Assembly: GCA_002280485.1 (NCBI GenBank)
Contig: NCED01000033.1
Coordinates: 1 to 41,492, forward strand
DNA: 41,492 bases
DNA from: Caulobacterales bacterium 32-69-10
Lineage (GTDB): Bacteria; Pseudomonadota; Alphaproteobacteria; Caulobacterales; Caulobacteraceae
Direction: 5' to 3'
Below, in pieces: positions 16,617-24,971 of this stretch (position 1 is the stretch's first letter; the number at the start of each line of letters is the position of its first letter). Below the pieces are notes generated by a model that saw nothing but the letters and a program-made list of their open reading frames with translations, was not told where the DNA came from and ran no database searches. The position numbers and the translations under genes were made by a program.

Positions 16617-19045
16617 TCGCCACCTACGCCCGCAAGGTCGCCGCCGCCGGGGGCGAGGTGATCATCGTCTCCTCCGACAAGGACCTGATGCAACTGGTCA
16701 ACGAGCAGATCTGCATGCTCGACCCGGTCAAGAACCAGAAGATGTGCCGGGCCGAGGTGATCGAGAAGTTCGGCATGGGGCCCGAGCACGTCGTCGACAT
16801 CCAGGCCCTGGCCGGCGACCCGGTCGACAACGTGCCCGGCGCGCCCGGCATAGGGATCAAGACCGCGGCGGCGCTGCTGACCGAGTTCGGCGACCTCGAC
16901 GCGCTTTTGGCCCGGGCCCACGAGATCAAGCAGCCGAAGAAGCGCGAGACCCTGATCGCGTTCGCCGACCAGGTGCGCATTTCCCGCGAGCTCGTCCGGC
17001 TGAAGGACGACGCGCCGATGCCCGAGCCGATCACCGACCTGGTGGTGCGCGAGCCGGACGGCCCCGTCCTGGCCGCCTTTCTGGAGGCGATGGAGTTCCG
17101 CACCCTCGCCCGCCGGGTGGCCGAGGGCGCGACCGGCCGGTCCATCCCTGCGGGCGCGCCGGCCGCGCCGGCGGCGGCGGTGGCCGAGGCCATCGCCATC
17201 GATCACACCAAGTACGTCTGCATCCGCGACCTCGACACCCTGGACGCCTGGATCGCGCGGGCGCGGGAGACCGGGGTCGTCGGCTTCGACACCGAGACCG
17301 ACGCCCTGTCGTCGGCCAATTCCGGCCTTTGCGGCATGTCCCTGGCGGTTGCGCCCGGGGAGGCGGCCTACATCCCCGTCGGGCACTGCGCGGCGGACGG
17401 CCTCGACCTCGCCGCCGCCGCCGACTGGAGCCAGATTCCGCTCAAGGAAGCGGTGGAGAGGATCAAGCCGCTGCTGGAGGACCCCACGGTCCTCAAGGTC
17501 TGCCAGAACGGCAAGTACGACATCGCGGTGATGTCCCGGTACGGGGTGCAGGTCTCGCCCACCGACGACACCATGCTGATGTCCTATGTGCTGGAAGGCG
17601 GCCTGCACGGCCACGGCATGGACGAGCTGTCCCAGCTGCACCTCGGCCACATCCCGATCCCGTTCAAACAGGTCGCCGGGACCGGCAAGAAGGAGATCAG
17701 CTTCGCCCAGGTCGAACTGGCCCAGGCCACCTGCTACGCCGCCGAGGACGCCGACGTCACTCTGCGCCTGCACCGGGTGTTGAAGCCCCGCCTGGCGCGG
17801 GAGGGCATGGCGACGGTCTACGAGACCCTGGAGCGGGGCATGCCGCCGGTGCTGGCCGCCATGGAGTGCGCCGGCATCCGGGTCGATCCGGAGCGCCTGC
17901 GCCAGCTCGGCCACGAATTCTCGCTGAAGATGGTCGACCTCGAAGCTGAGGCCCATCGCCAGGCCGGGCGGCCGTTCAACCTGGGCAGCCCCAAGCAGAT
18001 CGGCGACATCCTGTTCGGCGAAATGGGCATGCCCGGCGCCAAGAAGACCGCCACCGGCGCCTGGGCGACCGACGTCAAGGTCCTGGAGGACCTGGCCGAG
18101 CAGGGCCACCCCTTGCCGCGGACCATCGTCGACTGGCGCCAGGTGGCCAAGCTGAAGAACACCTACACCGACGCCCTGGTCGCCGCGGCCTCCCCCGAGA
18201 CCCACCGGGTGCACACCTCGTTCTCCCTGGCGGCCGCCGCCACGGGGCGGCTCGCCTCGACCGACCCCAACCTGCAGAACATCCCGATCCGCACGGAGGA
18301 GGGGCGCAAGCTGCGCACCTGCTTCATCGCGGATCCGGGCAATGTGCTGATCTCGGCCGACTATTCCCAGATCGAGCTGCGGCTGCTGGCCCACATCGGC
18401 GATATCCCCCAGCTGAAGGACGCCTTCGCCAAGGGCCTCGACATCCACGCCATGACCGCGTCGGAAATGTTCGGGGTGCCGATCGAGGGCATGCCGGGCG
18501 ATATCCGCCGCCGGGCCAAGGCGATCAACTTCGGCATCGTCTACGGCATCTCGGCCTTCGGCCTCGCCAACCAGCTGGGCATCGAGCAGTCCGAGGCCGG
18601 GGCCTATATCAAGACCTATTTCGAGCGCTTCCCCGGCATTCGCGAATATATGAACGAGGCCCGGGCCTTCGTGCGCGAGCACGGCTACGTCCAGACCATT
18701 TTCGGGCGCAAGGTCCACATCCCCGCCATCCGCGGCAAGTCGGCGGCCGAGCGCAGCTTCGGCGAGCGGGCGGCCATCAACGCCCCCATCCAGGGGGCGG
18801 CCGCCGACATCATCCGCCGGGCCATGATCCGCATGACCGAGGCCCTGCGGGCCGAGGGGTTGCAGGCGAGGATGCTGCTGCAGGTCCACGACGAGCTGAT
18901 CTTCGAGGCGCCCGAGGCCGAGGCGGACAGGGTCTGCGAAGTGGCGCGCCGGGTGATGGAGCGCGCCGCGGAACCCGCCGTGGCTCTCACCGTGCCCCTG
19001 GTGGTGGATGCGCGGGCCGCGAAGAACTGGGACGAGGCCCATTGA
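16571..19045 (+). CDS. polA: DNA polymerase I, main part (exonuclease remainder, proofreading, polymerase)
   Basis: This frame carries the rest of Pol I. Seen in order: GYEADDLIA and VSSDKDLMQLV (metal sites of the 5'-3' exonuclease), GDPVDNVPGAPGIG (helix-hairpin-like DNA binding), a proofreading domain with FDTETDAL, GKYDI and YAAEDADVT, then the polymerase with SADYSQIELRLLAHI (motif A), RRAKAINFGIVYG (motif B) and QVHDELIFEAP (motif C). All catalytic residues of proofreading and polymerase activities are present. No start codon belongs to this frame near the junction, so expression would need internal initiation or a correct reading of the missing bases. Role: gap filling in repair and Okazaki fragment maturation. 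Confidence 0.9.
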   Translation, partial: LLPAIELEGYEADDLIATYARKVAAAGGEVIIVSSDKDLMQLVNEQICMLDPVKNQKMCRAEVIEKFGMGPEHVVDIQALAGDPVDNVPGAPGIGIKTAAALLTEFGDLDALLARAHEIKQPKKRETLIAFADQVRISRELVRLKDDAPMPEPITDLVVREPDGPVLAAFLEAMEFRTLARRVAEGATGRSIPAGAPAAPAAAVAEAIAIDHTKYVCIRDLDTLDAWIARARETGVVGFDTETDALSSANSGLCGMSLAVAPGEAAYIPVGHCAADGLDLAAAADWSQIPLKEAVERIKPLLEDPTVLKVCQNGKYDIAVMSRYGVQVSPTDDTMLMSYVLEGGLHGHGMDELSQLHLGHIPIPFKQVAGTGKKEISFAQVELAQATCYAAEDADVTLRLHRVLKPRLAREGMATVYETLERGMPPVLAAMECAGIRVDPERLRQLGHEFSLKMVDLEAEAHRQAGRPFNLGSPKQIGDILFGEMGMPGAKKTATGAWATDVKVLEDLAEQGHPLPRTIVDWRQVAKLKNTYTDALVAAASPETHRVHTSFSLAAAATGRLASTDPNLQNIPIRTEEGRKLRTCFIADPGNVLISADYSQIELRLLAHIGDIPQLKDAFAKGLDIHAMTASEMFGVPIEGMPGDIRRRAKAINFGIVYGISAFGLANQLGIEQSEAGAYIKTYFERFPGIREYMNEARAFVREHGYVQTIFGRKVHIPAIRGKSAAERSFGERAAINAPIQGAAADIIRRAMIRMTEALRAEGLQARMLLQVHDELIFEAPEAEADRVCEVARRVMERAAEPAVALTVPLVVDARAAKNWDEAH

Positions 19046-19056
19046 TCAACGTTGAT
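19045..19056. promoter_or_regulatory. Palindrome before the LysR gene, probable operator
   Basis: ATCAACGTTGAT is a perfect 12-base palindrome 21 bases before the regulator start, and TGATCA occurs on both sides. LysR proteins of the GcvA type often bind T-N-A palindromes near their own promoter, so autoregulation is likely. This is an inference from position and symmetry. Confidence 0.4.
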
Positions 19057-19077
19057 TGATCACCTTTCTATCCGCCC

Positions 19078-19992
19078 ATGACCGCCCGCTCGCGCCTGCC
19101 GCTGAACGCCCTGCGCGTGTTCGACGCCGCCGCCTCCCTCGGCAGCTTCACCCTGGCGGCGGCGCAGCTCTCCATCACCCCGGGCGCGGTCAGCCGGCAG
19201 ATCAAGGCGCTGGAGGCCGAGCTCGGCGTGCGCCTGTTCGACCGCTTCAACCGGGCGGTGCGGCTGACCGAGACCGGCGCGCGCCTCGCCGAGGGGGTGG
19301 CCGACTCCCTGGAGCGGCTGGAGATGGTGGTCGAGCGGGTTCGGCCCCAGGCCGACGCGCCCCTGGTGGTCTCGGTGCTGCACTCCATGGCGGTCAAGTG
19401 GCTGGTGCCGCGGCTGCATCGCTACCAGGAGCGCTATCCGGGGGCGGAGATCCTGATCTCGGCCGCCGACCGCACGGTGGACCTGGCGCGCGAGCAGGTG
19501 GACATCGCCATTCGCTATGGCCTCGGCCCCTACCCCGGCCTCGACGCCCAGCAGCTGATCCGCAACGTGATGTTTCCAGTCTGCAGCCCGCGCCTGCTGG
19601 AGCGCCGGCCGGCGCCGTGGACGGCGGCGGACCTGGCCGAAACCCGCCTGCTGCACGACGCCAACCTGCGCGCCGACGAACCCGACTGGCCGCGCTGGCT
19701 GGCCCGCGCCGGCGAGACCGGGATCGACGGGCGGCGCGGGCCCAAGTTCAGCAACACCTATCTGTCGCTGGAGGCGGCGATGTCGGGACAGGGGGTGGTG
19801 CTCGCCCACGAGGCGCTGGTGATCGACGACCTGGCCAGCGGGCGGCTCGCCCGTCCCTTCGACAACATGGTCATCACCGATTTCTACTACTACGCCCTAT
19901 GCCTGCCCGAACGGGCGGACGAGCCCAAGATCCGCCGGTTCCGCACCTGGCTGGCCGAGCAGGCCCGTGCCGATGGGTTGCCGTTCGATTGA
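19078..19992 (+). CDS. LysR-type transcription regulator (GcvA-like)
   Basis: A 304-residue regulator. The winged helix-turn-helix lies at about residues 7-65 (LNALRVFDAAASLGSFTLAA, ITPGAVSRQIKALEAELG), the linker helix follows, and the effector domain has SVLHSMAVKWLVPRLHRYQ and DRTVDLAREQVDIAIRYGLG, typical of the GcvA branch that controls glycine cleavage or beta-lactamase genes. The effector is not known here; no glycine cleavage gene is adjacent. It begins 33 bases after polA on the same strand and is followed by a separate small gene with its own good ribosome-binding site. Confidence 0.88.
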   Translation: MTARSRLPLNALRVFDAAASLGSFTLAAAQLSITPGAVSRQIKALEAELGVRLFDRFNRAVRLTETGARLAEGVADSLERLEMVVERVRPQADAPLVVSVLHSMAVKWLVPRLHRYQERYPGAEILISAADRTVDLAREQVDIAIRYGLGPYPGLDAQQLIRNVMFPVCSPRLLERRPAPWTAADLAETRLLHDANLRADEPDWPRWLARAGETGIDGRRGPKFSNTYLSLEAAMSGQGVVLAHEALVIDDLASGRLARPFDNMVITDFYYYALCLPERADEPKIRRFRTWLAEQARADGLPFD

Positions 19993-20076
19993 GCTGAGAT
20001 CAACCGACCCGGCCAAATCCTGAATTGTCAAGCTGGACCGCCTTGCGCAGTTTGCCGCTGCGAAAGGAGCCTCGTC

Positions 20077-20454
20077 ATGTCGACGCCCAGCCTCACCCCC
20101 ACCGCCGCGCGCAGCCCGGCGTTCTCGATCGAGATCTTCACCGCCCTGACCAGCGCCTCGGTGATCGGCCTCGCCTGGTGGATGGGAAGCCTGGGCGCTA
20201 ACCGACAGGATCAGGCCGCCGCCGCATGCCCGGCGGGCGCTCAGGTGAACTCAGCTCAAGTCAAAGAGGCGGTGGGCCGGGTGCGCGACGCCGAGCGCCG
20301 CGCCCGTTACACGGCCCTGTCGGGCTCAGGCTACGCCGCCGCCAAGGTCGGCCTGCCGCGGAATTCGCCCGAATACCGGCTGGCGCAGGAAGCCGCCCAG
20401 GACCTGGCTTTCGCGCGCCAGGACCTGGCTCGGTTGTGCGGGGCGGATCGGTAG
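20077..20454 (+). CDS. Small single-pass membrane protein, unknown
   Basis: A 125-residue protein with one hydrophobic helix near residues 17-40 (IFTALTSASVIGLAWWMGSLG), a cysteine at about 51, then a long charged helix rich in alanine and arginine (VKEAVGRVRDAERRARYTAL) and a second helix (AQEAAQDLAFARQDLARL), perhaps a coiled coil outside the membrane. I do not recognise a family. AAGGAG eight bases before the ATG supports the start. It is convergent with the frameshifted gene at 20471, leaving 16 bases. Confidence 0.6.
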   Translation: MSTPSLTPTAARSPAFSIEIFTALTSASVIGLAWWMGSLGANRQDQAAAACPAGAQVNSAQVKEAVGRVRDAERRARYTALSGSGYAAAKVGLPRNSPEYRLAQEAAQDLAFARQDLARLCGADR

Positions 20455-20470
20455 GTCTGCGCCCGCAGCC

Positions 20471-21508
20471 CTAAGCCGCGAGGCCTGCCGTCTGCAGCAG
20501 GCTGCGGACGGTCTCCAGGGTCTTGGGATCGGCCGCGATCTGCTGGCGGGTGGCGTCGTTCTTGAGCAGCTTCAGCGCCTCGACCTTGGCGCGGTCGGCG
20601 GCGGGGCCCAGCGGCGCGGTCTCGCCGACGGCCAGGCGCAGGAGCAGGGTCAGGCGCTGGGTCGCCGGCGCCTCGGCCCGGGCCAGCATGGCGGTCAGCT
20701 TGGCGTCGGCCTCGATCAGGCCGGCGATCTCGCCGATCTTGGCGGCGGCTGCGGTCTGGTCGCCGTCCGACAGGCCGGCGGCGTTCACCGCCCGCTGCAG
20801 TTCGGCCAGGACACCAAGCTTGGTGGCCGCGGAGTCCGAGCCGCCCCGCATGTCCTTTTCGAAGCGCAGGGCGCCGACGGTGGCGGAAATCCAGCGGGCG
20901 GCGGCGCGCTTGTTGGCCGTGCCGACCATGTTCTCCGCCAGGCGGACCAGGGCCTGGGCCTCGGCCAGCGCGCCTACGCGGTCACGCAGGAAGTGCTCGA
21001 CGAAGTCGGCGGTGACCAGGCTCTTGCATCGCTCCACGAAGGCGTTCTGGACGTCCTCCTGGGTCATGATCTTCCCGGCCGAGGCGGTGAGCACCATGGC
21101 CAGGGCGCGCAGGATGGCGATCTCGCCCTCGGCGTCGCCGGGCCGCAGGCGGCGCGGACCGGTCAGCTCCTCCAGGATGCGCCGGGCGATGGCGGCGCGC
21201 ACGCTCTCGAAGCTGTCGCGCTCGAGCCAGCCGGCCAGCCGGGCGGCGTGGCCCTCCAGCGGCGGGATCTGTTTTTCGATGGTGGGGTCGAAGCGGCACA
21301 GCATCTTGCACTCGGGGCCGGCGCACAGGCGGGCCAGCGCGGCGATGCTGCCGCCGAGGTCGAGGTCGGGGCCCAGCAGGTCGGCGAGGCCGCCGTGGGA
21401 GCCCAGCATCTCGGACAGGGGCTGCTCGATGACCTGGAAGGCCAGGGCGCGGGCCTTGCCGGTCTCGGGGGCGATCTCGGCTAGGTCGAGGGAGGTATCG
21501 GGCGACGC
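20471..21508 (-). CDS. Unknown conserved protein, C-terminal part (frameshifted)
   Basis: This frame continues the gene that starts at 22145. It is all-helical by appearance (long runs of Ala, Leu, Glu, Arg) without membrane segments. Landmarks: SPDTSLDLAEIAPETGKARA at the junction, then CAGPECKMLCRFDPTIEKQIPP, ERDSFESVRAAIARRILEEL and many TPR-like helix pairs. The first ATG inside it is at 21409, but the sequence upstream to about 21508 fits the N-terminal half seamlessly. Together the two parts give about 560 residues. Its neighbours, chvI and chvG, are divergent, so the two may share regulation. I do not know its function. Confidence 0.65.
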   Translation of the reverse strand, partial: ASPDTSLDLAEIAPETGKARALAFQVIEQPLSEMLGSHGGLADLLGPDLDLGGSIAALARLCAGPECKMLCRFDPTIEKQIPPLEGHAARLAGWLERDSFESVRAAIARRILEELTGPRRLRPGDAEGEIAILRALAMVLTASAGKIMTQEDVQNAFVERCKSLVTADFVEHFLRDRVGALAEAQALVRLAENMVGTANKRAAARWISATVGALRFEKDMRGGSDSAATKLGVLAELQRAVNAAGLSDGDQTAAAAKIGEIAGLIEADAKLTAMLARAEAPATQRLTLLLRLAVGETAPLGPAADRAKVEALKLLKNDATRQQIAADPKTLETVRSLLQTAGLAA

Positions 21509-22145
21509 CGCCGCCGAGCAGGTAGTGCCGCTCCGGGTCGTCGGCGAGCTGGGTGGCGGCGGCGGCGAAGGCCGACCCGGCGATCTGGGGGAAGGCGTTC
21601 TTCCGTCCGTCCTTGAGGATGCGCTCGACCGCCTGCTGGACCAGCTTCTGGAAGCTGCGCATCATTTCGTGGACCGAGACGCCGCGGGCCTGGCTTTCGG
21701 GGACGGCGATCTTCTGCAGGGCGTGCTGGATCTCCACGCCCGAGGCGTCGAGCTGTTCGATCAGGTCGGGCCGGTGCAGCAGTTCGAAGGGCGTCACCTG
21801 GGCCCGGCGCAGCCATCCCTCCAGCAGGCGGCCGATCCGCTCGCGGGCGTGGATGGTGTAGAGGTCGGCCGGGGTGACGCAGAGCGGCGTCTGGTCCTCG
21901 TCCCGATCCTTCTTGCCCTTGGCCGCCTCGACGGCGCCCTTGGCCATGATGGTGACGCTCTTGAAGGCGCGGGTCTCCTCGTCGAGGATCTCCTTGCACA
22001 CCTTCACGGCGGCGGCGCGCTTGCTGGAGAGCATCTCCTCGGCGGCCTCGACGGCCCGGCCCCGATCCTCGGTGGCCAGCTCCAACGTCCACGGCGCATT
22101 GACCTTGCGCCGGGAGAACATCTCGAAATGAACCTGACCGCTCAT
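21503..22145 (-). CDS. Unknown conserved protein, N-terminal part
   Basis: The gene starts at ATG 22145 (MSGQVHFEMFSRRKVNAPW) or six codons earlier at 22163; no clear Shine-Dalgarno sequence decides. The first 60 residues look like a compact domain (ELATEDRGRAVEAAEEMLSS), followed by helical sequence (LYTIHARERIGRLLEGWLRR, VHEMMRSFQKLVQQAVERIL). The frame is lost in a GGC/GCC repeat around 21503-21515, a place prone to slippage, and beyond it runs on in arginine/proline-rich nonsense. It shares a 115-base divergent promoter region with chvI, including a 10-base dyad. Function unknown. Confidence 0.65.
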
Positions 22146-22167
22146 GGGGGCGGAGAGTGCCATCTGA

Positions 22168-22190
22168 AGGCTTAAGCCACGCTTAAGCCT
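22168..22190. promoter_or_regulatory. Dyad between the unknown gene and chvI
   Basis: AGGCTTAAGC and GCTTAAGCCT form a perfect 10-base inverted repeat around CAC. It sits 23 bases before the ATG of the minus-strand gene and about 70 before chvI, where a repressor or activator could control both. No T-run follows on either side, so an operator is a better guess than a terminator. Confidence 0.45.
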
Positions 22191-22260
22191 GAATTCCTCT
22201 GCGCTTCTTCATCGCCGCGCCTTGCGTTCGCCCAGGTTCGGGACCACGTTTTCGTCCGAT

Positions 22261-22983
22261 ATGGCGAAAATCACCCTTGTAGACGACGACGAGAACATCG
22301 TGGCCTCCGTGTCCATGGCTCTGGAGAGCCACGGCCACACGGTGAAGGCCTATTACGACGGGGCCTCGGGCCTCGCCGCGCTGGAGTCCGATCCGCCGGA
22401 CCTGGCCATTCTCGACGTGAAGATGCCGCGCATGGACGGGATGGAGGTGCTGCGGCGCCTTCGCCAGACCACCGAGCTGCCGGTGATCATCCTGACGTCG
22501 AAGGACGAGGAGATCGACGAGATCCTCGGCTTCAACCTCGGGGCCGACGACTACATCCACAAGCCGTTTTCGCAGCGCCTGCTGATCGAGCGGGTCAAGG
22601 CTGTGCTGCGGCGCGCCCGGGCCGAGGCCGAGGAGGATGCCGCCGTGGCCGCCGGCGGCGCGGCGATGTCCGCGGCGGGCAAGGCCGCCCTGAAGCGGGG
22701 CAAGCTGACCCTGGACCCGGCGCGCCACGACTGCCTGTGGGACGGCCGGCCGGTGAAGCTGACCGTGACAGAGTTCCTGCTGCTGCAGTCCCTGGCCCAG
22801 CGGCCCGGCTTCGTGAAGAGCCGCGACAACCTGATGGACGCGGCCTACGACGATCAGGTCTATGTCGACGACCGCACCATCGACAGCCACGTCAAGCGGA
22901 TGCGCAAGAAGTTCCGCCAGGTCGATCCCGAGTTCGACGCCATCGAGACCCTCTACGGCGTCGGCTACCGTTACCGGGAGTAG
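22261..22983 (+). CDS. chvI: Response regulator ChvI
   Basis: A 240-residue OmpR-type response regulator. Receiver with D8-D9-D10, phospho-acceptor D52 ([17 protein letters not shown]), T79 and K101 (YIHKPF), then a winged helix with [36 protein letters not shown] and a closing GVGYRYRE. The order chvI-chvG-hprK-EIIA-HPr is conserved in alphaproteobacteria, where ChvIG reports acid or envelope stress. The ATG at 22261 ([10 protein letters not shown]) fits the family start; the frame is open 13 codons upstream. Followed after 12 bases by chvG. Confidence 0.93.
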   Translation: MAKITLVDDDENIVASVSMALESHGHTVKAYYDGASGLAALESDPPDLAILDVKMPRMDGMEVLRRLRQTTELPVIILTSKDEEIDEILGFNLGADDYIHKPFSQRLLIERVKAVLRRARAEAEEDAAVAAGGAAMSAAGKAALKRGKLTLDPARHDCLWDGRPVKLTVTEFLLLQSLAQRPGFVKSRDNLMDAAYDDQVYVDDRTIDSHVKRMRKKFRQVDPEFDAIETLYGVGYRYRE

Positions 22984-22995
22984 GCGAAAGCCGCC

Positions 22996-24450
22996 GTGCG
23001 GTTCCGGACCGACAGCGAATCCAAACTGAAACCGGAACAGCCAGCGCCGACACGGCGCCGGCTGCCTGTCGTGGGCTCGCGCCTGGGCCGGCTGATCCTG
23101 GGCCTCAATCTGCTCGGCCTGATGGTGCTGGTGGTCGGGGCCCTCGTCCTGAACGAAATGGCCCGCGGCCTGGTGCAGGCGCGTATCGACAGCCTGACCA
23201 CCCAGGGCGAGTTCATCGCCAATGTTCTGGAGCAGGCCGCCACCCGCGGCGATCCCGAGCCGGCGCTGGAGGCGGACGCCGCCCGGCGGGTGCTACAGTT
23301 GCTGTTCATCCCGATGTCGCAACGGGCCCGGCTGTTCGACGCCAAGGGCCAGCAGATCGCCGACAGCCAGCAGATCGCCGACCGGGTCGAGCAGCATGTC
23401 CTGCCGCCCGCCGCCAAGCCCGGCGAGTTCGTCCTGCCATGGAGGCGGGCGCCGAAGGGAGCCGACCCGGACGCGCTGCAAAAGGCCCGAGCCGATCTGC
23501 TGGACGAGGCCGCCACCGCCCAGAAGGGCAGGCCGGTTGCGCGCATCCGACGCTCGGAGACGGGGGAGCGGCTGGTCAGCGTCTCCGTGCCGATCCAGCA
23601 CGTGCAGGCGGTGCTGGGGGTGCTGACTCTCGAGGCCGGCGACGTCGACACCATCATCGCCAGCCAGAGGCGTGCGCTCGTCCCCTTCATCCTGATCGCC
23701 GTCGCCGTGATCCTGGGTTCGTCCCTGCTGCTCAACTGGCTGATCGCCCATCCGATCCTGCGGCTGGCCACCGCCGCCGACCGGGTGCGGCTGTCGGGGG
23801 CCAGGGCCATCTCCCTGCCCGACATCGCCGAGCGGAAGGACGAGGTCGGCGACCTGGCCCGTTCGCTGGAGGCCATGACCCAGGTGCTGTCGGCCCGCAT
23901 GGACGCCATCGAGCGCTTCGCCGCCGACGTGGCGCACGAGATCAAGAACCCGCTCACCTCCCTGCGATCGGCGGTCGAGACCCTGGAGCTGGCCCCCAAC
24001 GCGGCGGCCCGGGCCCGGCTCGGCCAGATCCTCAAGAACGACGTCGGCCGGCTGGACCGGCTGATCACCGACATCTCCAACGCCTCGCGCCTCGACGCCG
24101 AGCTGTCGCGGGAATCGCCGCGCCCCGTCGACCTCGGCCGCCTGCTCGCCGACATCACCTCGCTCTACGCCGAGCCCCGCGCCGACGGGGTGACGGTGCG
24201 GCTGATCCCTCCTGAGGGCGGCGAGCCCCTGACCGCCCCCGGCCGCGAAGGGCCGTTCGGCCAGGTGTTCCGCAACCTGATCGACAACGCCTGCTCGTTC
24301 AGCCCGCCGGGGGGCGAGGTGCGCATCGCCCTGCGCCGCGACAGAATGGCACCTGAACTGGCCAATGAACTGACCCCAAGGTTTAAAGATAAGCCGAAAT
24401 GGACATTTAATTTCACCCTCACGGTCGTCCTGCCGGAAGCACGGTCCTGA
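22996..24450 (+). CDS. chvG: Sensor histidine kinase ChvG, ATP-binding domain incomplete
   Basis: A 484-residue membrane kinase starting at GTG. Helices near residues 33-52 and 227-250 flank a periplasmic sensor; HAMP follows; the dimerisation domain has H314 (DVAHEIKNPLTSLRSAVETL); the N box is VFRNLIDNACSFSPPGG. After residue 449 the expected DxGxG, F box and GLGLS boxes are absent: instead there are 24 unusual residues (PELANELTPRFKDKPKWTF among them) and a tail TVVLPEARS that resembles the normal last strand. Without these boxes ATP binding should fail, so the kinase as written is probably inactive. In a normal gene, about 55 or more residues stand here. See the patch at 24343. Confidence 0.88.
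   Translation: MRFRTDSESKLKPEQPAPTRRRLPVVGSRLGRLILGLNLLGLMVLVVGALVLNEMARGLVQARIDSLTTQGEFIANVLEQAATRGDPEPALEADAARRVLQLLFIPMSQRARLFDAKGQQIADSQQIADRVEQHVLPPAAKPGEFVLPWRRAPKGADPDALQKARADLLDEAATAQKGRPVARIRRSETGERLVSVSVPIQHVQAVLGVLTLEAGDVDTIIASQRRALVPFILIAVAVILGSSLLLNWLIAHPILRLATAADRVRLSGARAISLPDIAERKDEVGDLARSLEAMTQVLSARMDAIERFAADVAHEIKNPLTSLRSAVETLELAPNAAARARLGQILKNDVGRLDRLITDISNASRLDAELSRESPRPVDLGRLLADITSLYAEPRADGVTVRLIPPEGGEPLTAPGREGPFGQVFRNLIDNACSFSPPGGEVRIALRRDRMAPELANELTPRFKDKPKWTFNFTLTVVLPEARS
24343..24420. other. chvG: AT-rich patch replacing part of chvG
   Basis: By count about 44% of these 78 bases are G or C, against roughly 70% on both sides. The patch begins exactly where the ChvG family sequence ends and finishes just before the hprK start region. 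It reads in frame through chvG. It may be a foreign insertion with loss of local sequence, a repeat-mediated replacement, or an assembly chimera. Confidence 0.6.
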
Positions 24451-24971
24451 CGCCTCCCATCCTCCACGCTACCGCTATCGCCCTGTATCGGGGCGGGACT
24501 TGGTGCGCGGCCCTGCTGCAGGGTCCCTCCGGCGCCGGCAAGAGCGACCTCGCCCTGCGCGCCATGGCGGCCGGGTGGCGGCTGGTGGCCGACGACCGGG
24601 TGGTGGCCTGGGCCTCCGGCGGGCGCCTGTTCGGCCGGGCCCCAGCGACCCTGTCCGGTCTGGTCGAGGCCCGCGGGCTCGGGGTTCTGACCGCCCCGCC
24701 CCTGGGGTTGGCGCAGATCGTGTTGGCGGTCGAGCTGATCGGCTCGCCCGATGCGGTCGAGCGCGCCCCGGAACCCGCCCAGGTTGAAATCCATGGGGTG
24801 AGACTGCGACATATCAAGCTGTTTCCCCAGGAATCTTCCGCAGTTGCGAAATTGGCGCTCGCCCTACAGGCGGCGCCGCTTGGAGCCGGTGCGGAAGAAG
24901 CGTATCAAACCCGCTCGCACGGAAGAGGCCAAAGCGCCCACCGCGTCGTGGGGGCCTCTCATGAGGAATAG
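24447..24971 (+). CDS. hprK: HPr kinase/phosphorylase, short alphaproteobacterial form
   Basis: The frame reads TPPILHATAIALYRGGTWCA, then Walker A GPSGAGKSD, LVADDRV, and later VEIHGVRLRHIKLFP, matching the catalytic C-terminal domain that stands alone in alphaproteobacteria. It phosphorylates the regulatory serine of HPr. No ATG, GTG or TTG precedes the Walker motif in this frame (a stop lies at 24408); the only candidate is CTG at 24447, overlapping the chvG stop. Relatives probably begin ATGACGCC where this has CTGACGCC, so the start may have been lost with the AT-rich patch. An ATG at 24564 would omit the ATP site. Its last residues overlap a hairpin before the EIIA gene. Confidence 0.85.
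   Translation: MTPPILHATAIALYRGGTWCAALLQGPSGAGKSDLALRAMAAGWRLVADDRVVAWASGGRLFGRAPATLSGLVEARGLGVLTAPPLGLAQIVLAVELIGSPDAVERAPEPAQVEIHGVRLRHIKLFPQESSAVAKLALALQAAPLGAGAEEAYQTRSHGRGQSAHRVVGASHEE
24925..24966 (+). promoter_or_regulatory. Alternative hairpins before the EIIA gene
   Basis: GAGGCC (24925-24930) pairs with GGCCTC (24953-24958), with CCCAC/GTGGG (24937-24941/24948-24952) stacked inside. CCTC (24955-24958) can instead pair with GAGG (24963-24966), the Shine-Dalgarno sequence of the EIIA gene, around a TCAT loop. The two folds exclude each other. They lie in the end of hprK, so translation of hprK could set which one forms. Confidence 0.35.

Noticed and set aside
16397..19042. 881-codon minus-strand frame across polA
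   Set aside because: No family resemblance and composition typical of an antisense shadow; polA on the plus strand has all polymerase motifs.
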